Shown here in pieces: positions 11,606 through 22,900 of a stretch of DNA of 64,000 bases. A program made the translations under genes and the position numbers. Under the pieces are notes generated by a model, which did no database searches, was not told where the DNA came from, and saw only the letters and a program-made list of their open reading frames with translations. Position 1 is the stretch's first letter, and each line of letters begins with the position of its first letter. The DNA comes from Saccopteryx bilineata (taxonomy: Eukaryota > Chordata > Mammalia > Chiroptera > Emballonuridae), in assembly GCF_036850765.1 (NCBI RefSeq), contig NC_089493.1, positions 168,731,140 through 168,795,139 on the forward strand, given 5' to 3'.

Positions 11606-12962
11606 TTTTTTTTCCCCCAATAATTTTATTTTTTTAATGGGGCGACATCAATAAATCAGGATACATATATTCAAAGATAACAAATCCAGGTTATCTTGTC
11701 GTTCAGTTATGTTGCATACCCATCACCCAAAGTCAGATTGTCCTCTGTCACCTTCTATCTAGTTTTCTTTGTGCCCCTCCCCCTCCCCCTTTCCCTATCC
11801 CTTTCCCCTCTCCCCCCGTAACCACCACACTCTTATCAATGTCTCTTAGTTTCACTTTTATGTCCCACCTATGTATGGAATAATGCAGTTCCTGGTTTTT
11901 TCTGATTTACTTATTTCACTTCGTATCATGTTATCAAGATCCCACCATTTTGCTGTAAATGATCCGATGTCATTATTTCTTATGGCTGAGTAGTATTCCA
12001 TAGTGCATATGTGCCACATCTTCTTTATCCAGTCATCTATTGACGGGCTTTTTGGTTGTTTCCATGTCCTGGCCACTGTAAACAATGCTGCAATGAACAT
12101 GGGGCTGCATGTGTCTTTACGTATCAATGTTTCTGAGTTTTTGGGGTATATACCCAGTAGAGGGATTGCTGGGTCATAAGGTAGTTCTATTTTCAGTTTT
12201 TTGAGGAACCACCATACTTTCTTCCATAATGGTTGTACTACTTTACATTCCCACCAACAGTGTATGAGGGTTCCTTTTTCTCCACAGCCTCTCCAACATT
12301 TGCTATTACCTGTCTTGTTAATAATAGCTAATCGAACAGGTGTGAGGTGGTATCTCATTGCAGTTTTGATTTGCATTTCTCTAATAACTAAAGAAGATGA
12401 GCATCTTTTCATATATCTGTTGGCCATTTGTATTTCTTCCTGGGAGAAATGTCTGTTCATGTCCTCTTCCCATTTTTTTATTGGCTTGTTTGTTTGTTTG
12501 TTGTTGAGTTTTATGAGTTCTTTGTATATTTTGGATATTAGGCCCTTATCTGAGCTGTTGTTCGAAAATATCATTTCCCATTTAGTTGGCTTTCTGTTTA
12601 TTTTGTTATCAGTTTCTCTTGCTGAGCAAAAACTTCTTAGTCTGATGTAGTCCCATTCATTAATTTTTGCCTTCACTTCTCTTGCCTTTGGAGTCAAATT
12701 CATAAAATTCTCTTTAAAACCCAGGTCCATGAGTTGAGTACCTATGTCTTCTTCTATGTACTTAATTATTTCAGGTCTTATGTTTAGATCTTTGATCCAT
12801 TTTGAGTTAATTTTAGTACAGGGGGACAAACTATAGTCCAGTTTCATTCTTTTGCATGTGGCTTTCCAGTTTTCCCAGCACCATTTATTGAAGAGGCTTT
12901 CTTTTCTCCATTGTGTGTTCTTGGCCCCTTTATCAAAAATTATTTGACTATATATATGTGGT
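11606..12962 (-). mobile_element. Young-looking L1, 5'-truncated
   Basis: The 1.36 kb 3' part of a bat L1 is inserted inside an older L1. A perfect 15-bp target duplication TTCTGGACACAACTT lies at 11591-11605 and 12963-12977. It holds the ORF2 C-terminus, a short 3' UTR with a C/T-rich tract, and an A-rich tail. It is the same subfamily as 45698-46931. Confidence 0.93.
11858..12847 (-). pseudogene. L1 ORF2 C-terminal fragment
   Basis: This open frame of 329 codons corresponds to the C-terminal third of the L1 ORF2 protein. It includes the cysteine-rich motif C-x3-C-x7-H-x4-C in [18 protein letters not shown], and ends [11 protein letters not shown]. The endonuclease and reverse transcriptase domains are missing because the insertion is 5'-truncated, so it cannot retrotranspose. 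An open frame of this length without stops indicates a fairly recent insertion. Confidence 0.88.
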
Positions 12963-13478
12963 TTCTGGACACAACTTCTTTAGCAAATTTATGCTTTACA
13001 GAGATTTTTATCCCAACTTGGGCTTTGTCTTTTCATTTTCTTTTATATATATTTATTGAATTTATTGGGGTTACAATGGTTAATTATATGTGTCAAGTGT
13101 ACAGTTGTATAATACATCATCTGTATTATGTGTTCATCAAGCAAAGTCTAGTCTCCTTCCATCACCATTTTGCCTCCCCTTCCCCTCTTCTCCTTGCTCC
13201 TGGCCCCCTCTGTCTGGTAATCACCATACTATTGTCTGTGTCTATGAGTTTGTTTTTTGCTTAATCCCTTCACCTGTTTCACCCAGTCTCCTACAGCCAT
13301 CCCATACAGCTGTCATTGTGTTCTCTGTATGAATGTTTCTATTTTGTTTGCTTGTTTTGTTCATTATATTCAACATGTAAGTGAAATTGTACGATATTTG
13401 TCTTTCTCTGACTGATTTATCCTACTTAGCATAATAATCTCCAGGCTCGTCCATGCTGTCACAAAAGGAAAGATTTCC

Positions 13479-13521
<43 letters not shown>

Positions 13522-14549
13522 TTATGATAGAGTAGTATTCCATTGTATAAGTGTACCACAGGTTTTTGTTCCACTCATCTACTGATGGGCACTTGAGCTG
13601 TTTCCAGATCTTGGCTGTTGTAAATTACACTGCAATGAACATAGGGGTGCATATAGTTTTTCAAATCAGTGTTTTGGATTTCATTGGATATATTCCCAGA
13701 AGTGTCTTCTATTTTCTTAAAAGTGTCTTTTGAAGAGCAGATGTTTTAAATTTTGATGACATTCACTTTATCAATTGTTTTTTATGGATTGTGCTTTTGG
13801 GACACATCTAAGAAATCTTTGACACAGATTTTTCTTCTGTGCTTTTGTCTGTAAATTAATATAGTTTTAGGTTTTACATTTATGTCTATGTTCCATTTTG
13901 AGTGAATTTTTATATATGGTGCAAGGTATGGATCCAGGTTCATTTTTTTTAACACACACATTACCATTTTAACACACATAACAGCACGTGGTTGACAAGG
14001 GTGTTTCTCCATTGTGTTGCCTGTGCCCCTTTGTAAAAAATCAGTGTCCGTATAAATGTGGACACTTTTATGCCAATACCATGTCATTTTAATTAATATA
14101 GTTTTCTAGTAATTTTTGAAATTAGGTAGTTAGCCCTCTCTCTACTTTGTACCTTTATTTCATAGATGTTTTGGTTATTCTAGGTCCTTGTCATTTATTT
14201 ATGAATTTTAGATGTGCTTGTATATTTCTACCAAAATTTGCCATGATTCTAATTGTGATTACATTGACTCTTTAGGTCAATTTGAGGAGAATTGATAATT
14301 TAATGATGATATTAAGGTTTTTATCACATGAAGAATACTCTCTCCATGTATTTAAGTAATCTACCTTTTCTTAGCAGCATTTTGTCATTTTCAGTGTATA
14401 GATTTTTCACATATTTTGTTAGTTTTACCTCTAAGTATTTCATATTTTTGAAGCTATTGTGAATGGCATTGTTTTAAAACACTAATTTCTCATTGTTTGT
14501 TGCTGGTGCATGAACACAAAGTGAGGTTTTGCATATTGATCTGGCATCC
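12963..14549 (-). mobile_element. Old L1 fragments
   Basis: This holds the continuation of the interrupted L1, then another L1 3' end from about 13037 (TTTATTGAATTTATTGGGGT), then further antisense ORF2 text. An ATTT microsatellite occupies 13480-13523. All frames are broken. Confidence 0.7.
13480..13523. repeat. ATTT microsatellite
   Basis: About 11 uninterrupted four-base units lie inside old L1. Confidence 0.95.
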
Positions 14550-14751
14550 CAGGTATCAGCAAACTGTTTCTGTAAAAGGCCAGATGGTAAATATTTGGGG
14601 CTTTGTATTCTGCCTGTGTCTGTCAGAGCTGCTCAGCTCTGCCATTACAGTGTGGAAGCAACTTAGCATGCAAATTAATGTGTTTCAAAAACATTTATTA
14701 AAATGGGTAGGAAGTTGGTTTTGGCCATAAATCATGGTTTTCTGACCCCTG
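14550..14751 (+). mobile_element. Ancient hAT-Charlie-type element
   Basis: The element begins CAGGTATCAGCAAACTGTTTC and ends TTTTCTGACCCCTG, with internal GTAAAAGGCCAGATGGTAAATA. The same family appears in the other orientation at 31796-32011. Diverged and non-coding. Confidence 0.65.
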
Positions 14752-15828
14752 TTATATCTTGCAACCTTGCTAAACTCACATATTCTAGTAGCTCTTTAAA
14801 AAATAGTGATTTATTAAGGTCAAATTAATATAACATAAAATTAACCGTTTAAAAATAAATCAGTGGTATTTAGTATATTAACAGTGTTATGCAACCACCA
14901 TCTCTGTTTAATTCCAAAACATTTTCCTAATTTCTTTATATAACTTTTTTTTTTTTTTTTTTTTTTTACAGAGACAGAGAGTGAGTTAGAGAGAGGGATA
15001 GACAGGGACAGACAGGAATGGAGAGAGATGAGAAGCATCAATCATTAGTTTTTCATTGCGCGTTGCAACATCTTAGTTGTTCATTGATTGCTTTCTCATA
15101 TGTGCCTTGACCGCGGGCCTTCAGCAGACCCAGTAACCCCTTGCTCGAGCCAGTGGCCTTGGATTCAAGCTGGTGGGCTTTTGCTCAAACCAGATGAGCC
15201 CACGCTCAAGCTGGCGACCTCGGGGTCTCGAACCTGGGTCCTCGGCATCCCAGTTCAACGCTCTATCCACTGCGCCTCCGCCTGGTCAGGCCAACATTTT
15301 CCTAATTTCAAGGTAAAACCTATACTCAAAAGTAATTTCTCTCCATTATCCTGTTCCCCTAGCAACCACCCGTTTACTTTCAGTATCAATAGATTTATCT
15401 GTTTGAGGTATTTTATATAAATAGAATCATATCACGTGACCTTTTGTGTCTGGCTTTTTTCACTTATAATGTGTTGGACGTTCATCAGTACATTGTAGCA
15501 TAAATTAGTGCTTCATTTGGATGGCTGAATAATATTCCATTGTTTATACTTATTACAATGAAATTATCCACTCCTCTGTTGATGTTCACGTGGGCTGTTT
15601 CCACCTTTTGGCTGTTGTGGGTAGTATGGCTCTTATATATTTGCTTGAGTTCCTGTTTCCAGTTCTTTTGGGGTATATACCTAGGAGTGGAATTGCAGGG
15701 TCATATGGTAATTCTGTTTAACTTTTTGAAGTCTACTTGCTCTTTTAGTTTTTCACCATTGTGAACTACACTGGTTAACTTTGGAATGTGAACCCAGTCC
15801 TGTATTCCTGGGGTAACCTCTTGGTCAT
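14752..15828 (-). mobile_element. Old L1 3' fragment, split by a SINE
   Basis: The sequence GATTTATTAAGGTCAAATTAATATAAC opens a reverse-complement L1 3' UTR. It continues past the family B SINE (14935-15292) into TATATACCTAGGAGTGGAATTG-type ORF2 text. Confidence 0.7.
14935..15292 (-). mobile_element. tRNA-type bat SINE, family B
   Basis: Minus-strand SINE with the head GCCTGACCAGGCGGAGGCGC and a long A-tail (T run 14945-14968). A perfect 17-bp target duplication AACATTTTCCTAATTTC lies at 14918-14934 and 15293-15309. It is inserted in old L1. Confidence 0.92.
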
Positions 15829-16685
15829 TGTTGGTCAAACAAGTTTGTAAAATTTGCGTTATTTGGGTTTGCTCACTTTTACTGTTAAAAATGGCCTCTG
15901 CGCCTAACCAGGCGGTGGCGCAGTGGATAGAGCGCCGAACTGGGATGCAGAGGACACAGGTTCGAGACCCCGAGGTTGCCAGCTTGAGCTTGGGCTCATC
16001 TGGCTTGAGCAAAAAGCTCACCAGCTTGGACCCAAGGTCGCTGGCATGAGCAAGCGGTTACTCGGTCTGCTGAAGGCCCACAGTCAAGGCACATATGAGA
16101 AAGCAATTAATGAACAACTAAGGAGTTGCAATGAAAAACTGATGATTGATGCTTCTCATCTCTCTCCATTCTTATCTGTCTGTCCCTATCTATCCCTCTC
16201 TCTGACTCTCTCTCTCTGTCTCTGTAAAAAAAAAAATTAAAAAGAAATAAAAGATAGCTAAGGTCTCTTTAAAAAAATAATAATAAAAAAAGGCCTCTAC
16301 CCAAGTGAATGGCACTGCCCAGGTGAGGCTGCTGATTACCTGCCTGCTTGTGAAGGGACATTGTTATGCTAATGATGAAGGAGAGGCCATGTTTTGTAGA
16401 GTTTGTGCTGAGAGAAGGAGATGGGGAACCAGAGGGGACTGAGGCTGGTGGGGGGCCTTTGATTCTAGGAAAAACCAGAAAAGTTTCTCCTGGTTGTGGA
16501 TCCGGAGAATGTGTGAGTGAGTTTTGGTGCCCTCCGTGTGTTTTTACTCGTTGGCCGGTTGTGAGGCTAGAATAAAGGAACGGCTCACCAGTGTTTGGCT
16601 CCAGTTTCAGTACGTCTGTCCGAATCTAATGGGAACCTGCACGTGCCTGGCCGTGACTGCTGGCCACACTGTCACGATATGTCAT
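15829..16685 (+). mobile_element. Solo retroviral-type LTR, copy 2, interrupted by a SINE
   Basis: This is the same family as the LTR at 1166-1880, in the opposite orientation. Shared landmarks are GTTAAAAAT near the start, CTTTGATTCTAGGAAA near 16457, an AGAATAAAG poly(A) signal near 16570, and GTCCGAATCTAATG near 16619. A tRNA-type SINE (15902-16284) with duplicated GGCCTCT flanks splits the 5' part. GTCAT on both outer flanks is a possible target duplication but is weak. No viral coding sequence is attached. Confidence 0.65.
15902..16284 (+). mobile_element. tRNA-type bat SINE, family B
   Basis: The plus-strand SINE starts GCCTAACCAGGCGGTGGCGC. A-box-like GTGGCGCAGTGG and B-box-like GGTTCGAGACC pol III promoter motifs lie in the head. 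It ends in a CT-rich segment and an A-rich tail. GGCCTCT on both sides marks insertion into the LTR at 15829-16685. Confidence 0.88.
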
Positions 16686-17600
16686 CCTAGTAATATATTG
16701 TTAGATTCTATTTACCAAAGTTTTGTTTACAATTTTTGTATGTATATTCATGAGAGTTATTAATCTGTAGTTTTCTTGTAATATTAGTCTAATTTTGGTA
16801 TTAGGGTAATGCTGGATTCAAGGAGTGGATTCAGAAATATTTCCTCCTCTTCATTTTTTTCAGGACGAATTTCTGTTGAATTAGTATTGTTTTCTTCCTT
16901 AAATGTTTCATAGAAGTGACCAGAGAAGCCATCTGGGGCTGTAGTGTTCTTTATGGGAAGGTTTTTAACTACAAATTCAGTTTAACTAATAGATATAGGG
17001 CTATTTAAGTGACCTATTTAATCCTTTTTTGATCTATAACTCAGATACCATAAAACTTACCCATTTAAAAAGTACAATTCCAAGGTCTTTCATGTACTCA
17101 AGTTGTTCAGCCATCAGTACAGTTTAATTTTAGGACATTTCTGTTAACCCCAAAAGGAAGCTCAGTACCCCATCAAGCACTCTTCAATATCCCCTCCTCC
17201 AGCCCCTGGAAACCGCACAGCTTTCTTTTTCTATAGATTTGCAAGAGTAGGTTTGTAATTGTGAGTACACGAAACAGAGTTTACTCTTATATTATTTATT
17301 AACTGTTGTATTATTTTCCATACAAACAAATGTAAACTTACTTTTGCCCCACCCTTTGTAAGTTCATTCATAAAATATGTGGTCTTTTGTGACTGGCTTC
17401 TTTCTTTGAGCATACTGTTTTCAAATTTTATCCATGTCACAGCATTTCTTTTTATTGCCAAATAGTATTTCCTTGTGTGGTTATACGTTTTGTTTATCCA
17501 TTTACTAGTTGATGGGCATTTTGTTTCCACTTTTTGAGGCTTTGCATATTTGTATAAGTTTTGGTGTGGACCTGTTTTCAATTCTTTTGGGAATGTACTG
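16686..17600 (-). mobile_element. Old L1 fragments
   Basis: This holds reverse-complement L1 ORF2 text (for example 16730-16900) and a second L1 3' end from about 17030 onward. Decayed. Confidence 0.65.
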
Positions 17601-18234
17601 AAGATATAATTTTGGCCTTCAGCTCAGATGGTCTTCCTCATTAATGGTAGTTAATGAAAGTTAACAAGCGAACTTGACTCAAAGGAATCACTGAACTAAA
17701 TAAAGCCAGCCCAAGTTGGTGAAATTTAATCCATGTCTATAAGCATTAGTAACAGGGATAGCCTGGTGAAGCTCTCCATGTGGGGTACAGGATGAACAGG
17801 CTGGTTCCTTTTCTCTGTTAGTCTTCTTATTGACCAGGGAAAATTCTGTATGAGATTAGATCAAATCTGTAAGTTTCCCTTTTCTCCCCTGATCTTACTA
17901 GCTTTGGCACTGCTTTTCTCATGCATTGGGTACTAGACAGAAATGGAAGATGCTTTCTGGGAGAAAGGTCAGCGTCTCTGGGCACCCCTGCTGAGGTCTG
18001 AGAGTCGGGAATATGTGAGATAGTGAAAATGTAGGCCAGCAATCTAACAGCCTCCCCTGGCCCTATGCACGACCTTTATTAATTAGGACATGTGAGGTTT
18101 GGAACTTGTATATATAGCCCTTGTGTTCACATCTGTCTTCATCATTTACCTTGACCTTTTCTGTATTTTTGGAGAGAGCATTGAAGACATTCCCCTTTTC
18201 TCTGAATTTCTCTGAGGATCTGAAAAATAGTTAA

Positions 18235-18440
18235 CATGTCTTCAGCATTTCCTGCGTGGTAGGAACGGAGCTAAGCACATTACATAATTTCTATCTCCTT
18301 CAATTCTCTCATTCCTTTAAGAGGTTGGTATTAGTTCCATTATTCAGATGTGGAATTGTGCCTAACGCAGCTATAGAACTTTCCCAACTTAGTAACTGAT
18401 AGAAGACCTGAACCCAGGTCTGTCTCATTATAAAGTTGTA
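18235..18440 (-). mobile_element. MIR remnant
   Basis: Reverse-complement MIR landmarks: GAGCTAAGCACATTACATAA, then ATTATTCAGATG, then GACCTGAACCCAGGTCTGTCT. Confidence 0.75.
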
Positions 18441-18734
18441 GCTACTAAGGTATTAACAGTAACACTTAGCATTCCTGCCACACATTCTTATGTATTCAAA
18501 ATGAGCAGTCATGCGTGCTATGAGTTTTCTTCCATGGCATGCTTGCAGTCTCTGCATATGGCTGTATCTCAGGCCGAGTACAACCTTTATCTGATGAAAT
18601 AGTAGGGGGCAATCTGTTCATGTTAAATGAGGAAGCTTTTGTCTGAGCTGCCAAACACCCAGCACAATGTGAGCATCTTCTCAGAGGCTTTCCTGAAAAA
18701 CAGCTGCACCTGCCTTTATACTTGTCTGCTTCCT

Positions 18735-19387
18735 ATTTTTAAAACATATTTATTAAAAAATATACATATTGTTATAATTTACATATCATAAAATTTACTC
18801 ACTTTAAGTGTACACTTTAATGAATTTTATCAAATTTACCAAGTGTGTGACCATCATGATAATCCAACTTGAAAGCATTTCCACCTCCCCATAAATTTTC
18901 CTCATGTTTGATTTCACTTAAACTCTGAATGACATCTCCAACCGTGGGCCGCCACCTGTCTGCTTTCTGTCTTTATAGATTTGCCTTTTCTAGACATCTC
19001 ATATAGGTATAATCAAATAATATGTAGTCTTGGCCCTGGCCAACAAGCTCAGCGGTAGAGCGTAGGCTAACATGTGGAAGTCCTAGGTTCGATTCCCGGC
19101 CAGGGCACACGGGAGAAGCGCCCATCTGCTTCTCCACCCTTCCCCTTCTCCTTCCTCTCTATCTCTCTCTTCCCCTCCCACAGCCAAGGCTCCATTGGAG
19201 CAAACTTGGCCCCGGGCGCTGAGGATGGCTCCATGGCCTCTACCTCAGGCGCTAGAATGGCTTTGTTGCAACAGAGCAACGCCCCAGATGGGCAGAGCGC
19301 CACCTCCTAGTGGGCATGCTGGGTGGATCCCAATCGGGCGCATGCAGGAGTCTGTCTGCTTCCCCTCCTCTCACTTCAGAAAAATAC

Positions 19388-19433
<46 letters not shown>

Positions 19434-19690
19434 CTTTTTTGTCTGATTTCTTTAAACACAGTAAAATTTGTTCGAGGTTTCTCCACTTTATAGTATGCAT
19501 CATCTCTTGTTTTATTGTTCATAGTATTGTACTGTATGAATATGCCACATTTTATGTATTTATCAGTATCAGCTGATGGACATTGGGTTGTTTACACCTC
19601 TTGGCTGCTGTGAACATTCGGAGGCAAGCCATCGTGTGCACATTTTTATTCCGTTGGAATTGCTCGAGGAGTGGAACTGATGGCCATCTT
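18735..19690 (-). mobile_element. Old L1 3' fragment, split by a SINE
   Basis: The reverse complement of an L1 3' end starts near TTTATTAAAAAATATACATATTG and continues after the SINE at 19032-19425 with TTTTGTCTGATTTCTTTAAAC. The neighbouring stretches 17600-18235 and 18440-18730 are unassigned. Confidence 0.65.
19032..19425 (+). mobile_element. Long composite bat SINE, family A
   Basis: The plus-strand head GGCCCTGGCCAACAAGCTCA and B box GGTTCGATTCCC are followed by the family A body, an A run and a TA microsatellite. Target duplication TATGTAGTCTT lies at 19021-19031 and 19426-19436. It is inserted in old L1. Confidence 0.92.
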
Positions 19691-19850
19691 TGATTCCTTG
19701 AGGGCAGGAACCTCACCCTGAAGTTTTAATATTGCCTTAGTGTCCTTCCAATTGGCCATCTAGCATGCCTGCTACTTATAGGGTCGTGAAACTGGTCAAG
19801 ACATATTTTTGAAATACCTGTTGTCTTGTGTTCTGTGAATATATTGTTAG

Positions 19851-20252
19851 TTTTTTTGTTTTTGTTTTTTTTTTGCATTTTTCTGAAGCTGGAAACGGGG
19901 AGAGACAGTCAGACAGACTCCCGCATGCGCCCGACCGGGAGTCACCCGGCACGCCCACCAGGGGCGACGCTCTGCCCACCAGGGGGCGATGCTCTGCCCC
20001 TCCGGGGCGTCGCTCTGCTGCGACCAGAGCCAATCTAGCACCTGGGGCAGAGGCCAAGGAGCCATCCCCAGCGCCCGGGCCATCTTTGCTCCAATGGAGC
20101 CTTGGCTACGGGAGGGGAAGAGAGAGACAGAGAGGAAGGAGAGGGGGGTGGAGAAGCAAATGGGCGCTTCTCCTGTGCCCTGGCCGGGAATCGAACCCGG
20201 GTCCCCCACACACCAGGCTGACATTCTACCGCTGAGCCAACTGGCCAGGGCC
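19851..20252 (-). mobile_element. Long composite bat SINE, family A
   Basis: Reverse-complement family A element ending in GAGCCAACTGGCCAGGGCC. Target duplication TATTGTTAG lies at 19842-19850 and 20253-20261. The body contains two tandem ACCAGGGG-CGACGCTCTGCCC-type units. Confidence 0.9.
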
Positions 20253-20261
20253 TATTGTTAG

Positions 20262-21085
20262 GTTTTTATGTACACTCCTTCCTGCCCCCACTTGAAAAGA
20301 GTTTTATTCTTATCTCAATTCCTTGCAATCATACCAAAAATCCTAATGTTTTGGATGACCTAGCATAACCCCATGTATATCAAAGACAGTACTTCATACA
20401 GGGCTACATTAACAATGATACTATAGAATGTAAATGGCTTATTTACATTGTATACACATTACTGTACTACTCCATTGACTATTTCTGATGAGGTATAGAA
20501 GGTGAGTAGATTATAACTGTCTCTTATTAGGTGGGCTGCATAGAGTGAATAAAGTTTTTTGGGTGTCTGATGTGGTCCACACGAACTTCTTTGTTTGAGA
20601 TTAACATGTCTATACCCAAATAAAGTAAAGATAGTTCTCCAGCAAGGTATTATTTCATTGTAGGAAACAGAAGCCTGACATAACAAGAGGAGCTGGTTAT
20701 TTTCACCAAAGAAAATGCTATAAAGTTATTAATGCTGTTAAAGGCACTTACTACCAAGTAGGAAAGATTAGTTGAAGGTCTAATAATCTTCAACTAGTAT
20801 AAATGCTTCTATATTTTCAACCTCTTTTCTACACCCAAAGTCTGGTTCTTTCTTTACCTGCCAAACTAAGAATAAATTTTGACTTCTATCAGTTTTTATT
20901 TATAAACATCTTTCTTCCTCAGTTTGAATGTAGCCTGTATGCTCCGAATTACTTGAAGAAATGAGTTTGTTGAATTTCCTGAGGTTACTGGTGAGGCAGG
21001 TTCCTTATTATGTATCTGACAGACCGAAGGGTACTGTCATCTCTGGGCAGCTCCTGTTTTTCACTATCAACATCCCCAAGGGATT
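20262..21085. other. Unassigned intergenic sequence
   Basis: AT-rich sequence between two family A SINEs. No repeat, ORF or RNA gene is recognised. Confidence 0.5.
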
Positions 21086-21099
21086 GGACACAGGTTTTT

Positions 21100-21472
21100 T
21101 TTTGTTTGTTTGTTTTGTATTTTTCTGAAGTTGGAAACTGGGAAGCAGTCAGACTCCCGCATGCACCCAACCTGGATCCACCCGGCATGCCCACCAGGGG
21201 GCGATTCTCTACCCATCTGGGGCGTTGCTCTGTTGCAACCAGAGCCATTCTAGCACCTGAGGCAGAAGCCATAGACCATCCTCAGCGCCCGGGCCAACTT
21301 TGCTCCAGTGGAGCCTTGGCTGCAGGAGGGGAAGAGAGAGACAGAGAGGAAGGAGAGGGGGAGGGGTGGAGAAGCAGATGGGCGCTTCTCCTGTGTGCCC
21401 TGGCCGGGAATCGAACCCAGGACTCCTGCACGCCAGGCTGACGCTCTACCACTGAACCAACTGGCCAGGGCC
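21100..21472 (-). mobile_element. Long composite bat SINE, family A
   Basis: Reverse-complement family A element. Target duplication GGACACAGGTTTTT lies at 21086-21099 and 21473-21486. It is somewhat diverged from the 62858 copy. Confidence 0.92.
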
Positions 21473-21624
21473 GGACACAGGTTTTTAAGAGAAGGAACTA
21501 TCATTGTTAAATGACTAAGTCAAAACTAATATGGTAGCAAAAGGGATTAGATTAAATGAGATCCTGACATATGATACTCAAATGTTGAAGTTCATTTAAT
21601 GTAGTTTGGAGCTTCTTAGTAAAA

Positions 21625-21850
21625 ATTTTTCAGTAGTGCTTAAGAGCATGGACTTCAGAGCCAGGTGCAGTGTTGTTGTTTTAAAAGCCCTACTTAACCA
21701 CTTCCAAGTTAGGTCTGCTACTCAATTCTTTGTGCTGCAGTTTCCTCATGGAAATAGGTTAACAGTACTACAGCTGTACTTTATAGCAGCACTTGATAGG
21801 GCTGCACACAGTAAGGACTCAGTAAATGTAAAACAGCAAAATTTAAAAAC
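21625..21850 (+). mobile_element. MIR remnant
   Basis: Landmarks are GCTTAAGAGCATGGACTTCAGAGCC, then GCAGTTTCCTCATGG, then GTAAGGACTCAGTAAATG. The order matches MIR. Confidence 0.8.
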
Positions 21851-21954
21851 AAAACAGCAGTTCTCTGGGAGGCTTGTAGACTGGAGACATGTCTGATGTG
21901 TGGTAAATGGCCGCGTTACGGACTTTCCATTCAAACTTTAATTAAAGTGGGAGT

Positions 21955-22135
21955 TAGCAGGTAGGAACCAGTTGTTTAACCTCTGAACTTGTTTGTTTCT
22001 TCTCTTTTCTTTTAATAAAATGGAGTAATGTCTTCTTCATTTGTTTTCATATCATTCATTCACTGGGTGAGGATTAACTGGTATAATGTATGTGAAAGTG
22101 CTCTGCAAATGTAAGACTAATACTTAAGTGGATGG
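21955..22135 (+). mobile_element. MIR remnant, 3' part
   Basis: The text GTTTAACCTCTGAACTTG, then AATAAAATGGAGTAATG, then GTGAAAGTGCTCTGCAAATG fits the 3' half of MIR. Confidence 0.6.
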
Positions 22136-22871
22136 TAAGGAACAATGTGCATCCGTACTGGTGCCTCCCACGCTGACAAAGGAGGCTTGTTATACACACG
22201 CCCAATCACATCCTCTTAAGTGACTGCAGGCAGTGATGGTGTTTTTCTTATGCATTCTGTCTTCAGTGTTTATCACATGGTAAGTATGTTTTAAATATGC
22301 TTAGTACACAAGGCAAATTTGGTTTTTAAACCATAATGCTTTTTATCTTTGTGATGGATTTCACTTATGGACAAGACTGTGTTTATAAGAAAGTTTGTTA
22401 GATCATCCAATTCATGGTGTTGACCTGACCACACTGTTTTAAGGGAGAAAAAAAAAAGAATAGATTGTATAGAATAGTTGTGCAACATTGCTATGATATT
22501 TACTAAATATTTATGCCCTTTTCTGGGAGAATTTATTTTAAAACAAGGTAAAAATTTTGATGAGATAACATCTGTTTACATAAAGTGCCATTTTTCCTGA
22601 TAGATTGTTGTACTTGGAGCAGCCTCAGGAGTAAGTTCTTCCCTCGGTCCTCCTTGCAGTAATTGTCACACGACCATCTGGGGTCTCTGGCACAGGGGTT
22701 AAACTCTTTGAATTTATGCCATATTAGCCTGCAAACGTTGCCGTCCTGACATTTAAGGCCCGCTTTAGCACCTTAAGGTATCTGAAGTGATAACTCTACT
22801 TTCAGTACAAGAAAGAGGGAACAAAGTGGGAAACCTGGGACTGCACAAGTTCTACAAAAGCATTTTGGAGT
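22136..22871. other. Unassigned sequence just beyond the NR3C1 3' end
   Basis: AT-rich, with no repeat I can name. If the transcript runs longer than the signal at 22895-22900 suggests, part of this would be 3' UTR. Confidence 0.5.
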
Positions 22872-22894
22872 CACATAATGAAAAAGCATATTTT

Positions 22895-22900
22895 TTTATT
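22895..22900 (-). promoter_or_regulatory. NR3C1: Candidate distal poly(A) signal of NR3C1
   Basis: AATAAA on the minus strand lies about 3.92 kb beyond the stop codon, close to where the human transcript ends. Cleavage would fall near 22870-22885. It is a position-based inference; transcript data are needed to fix the end. Confidence 0.45.

Noticed and set aside
12201..12650. 149-codon plus-strand ORF rich in hydrophobic residues
   Set aside because: It is the antisense shadow of the L1 ORF2 fragment at 11858-12847. The mirror case occurs at 45896-46204.
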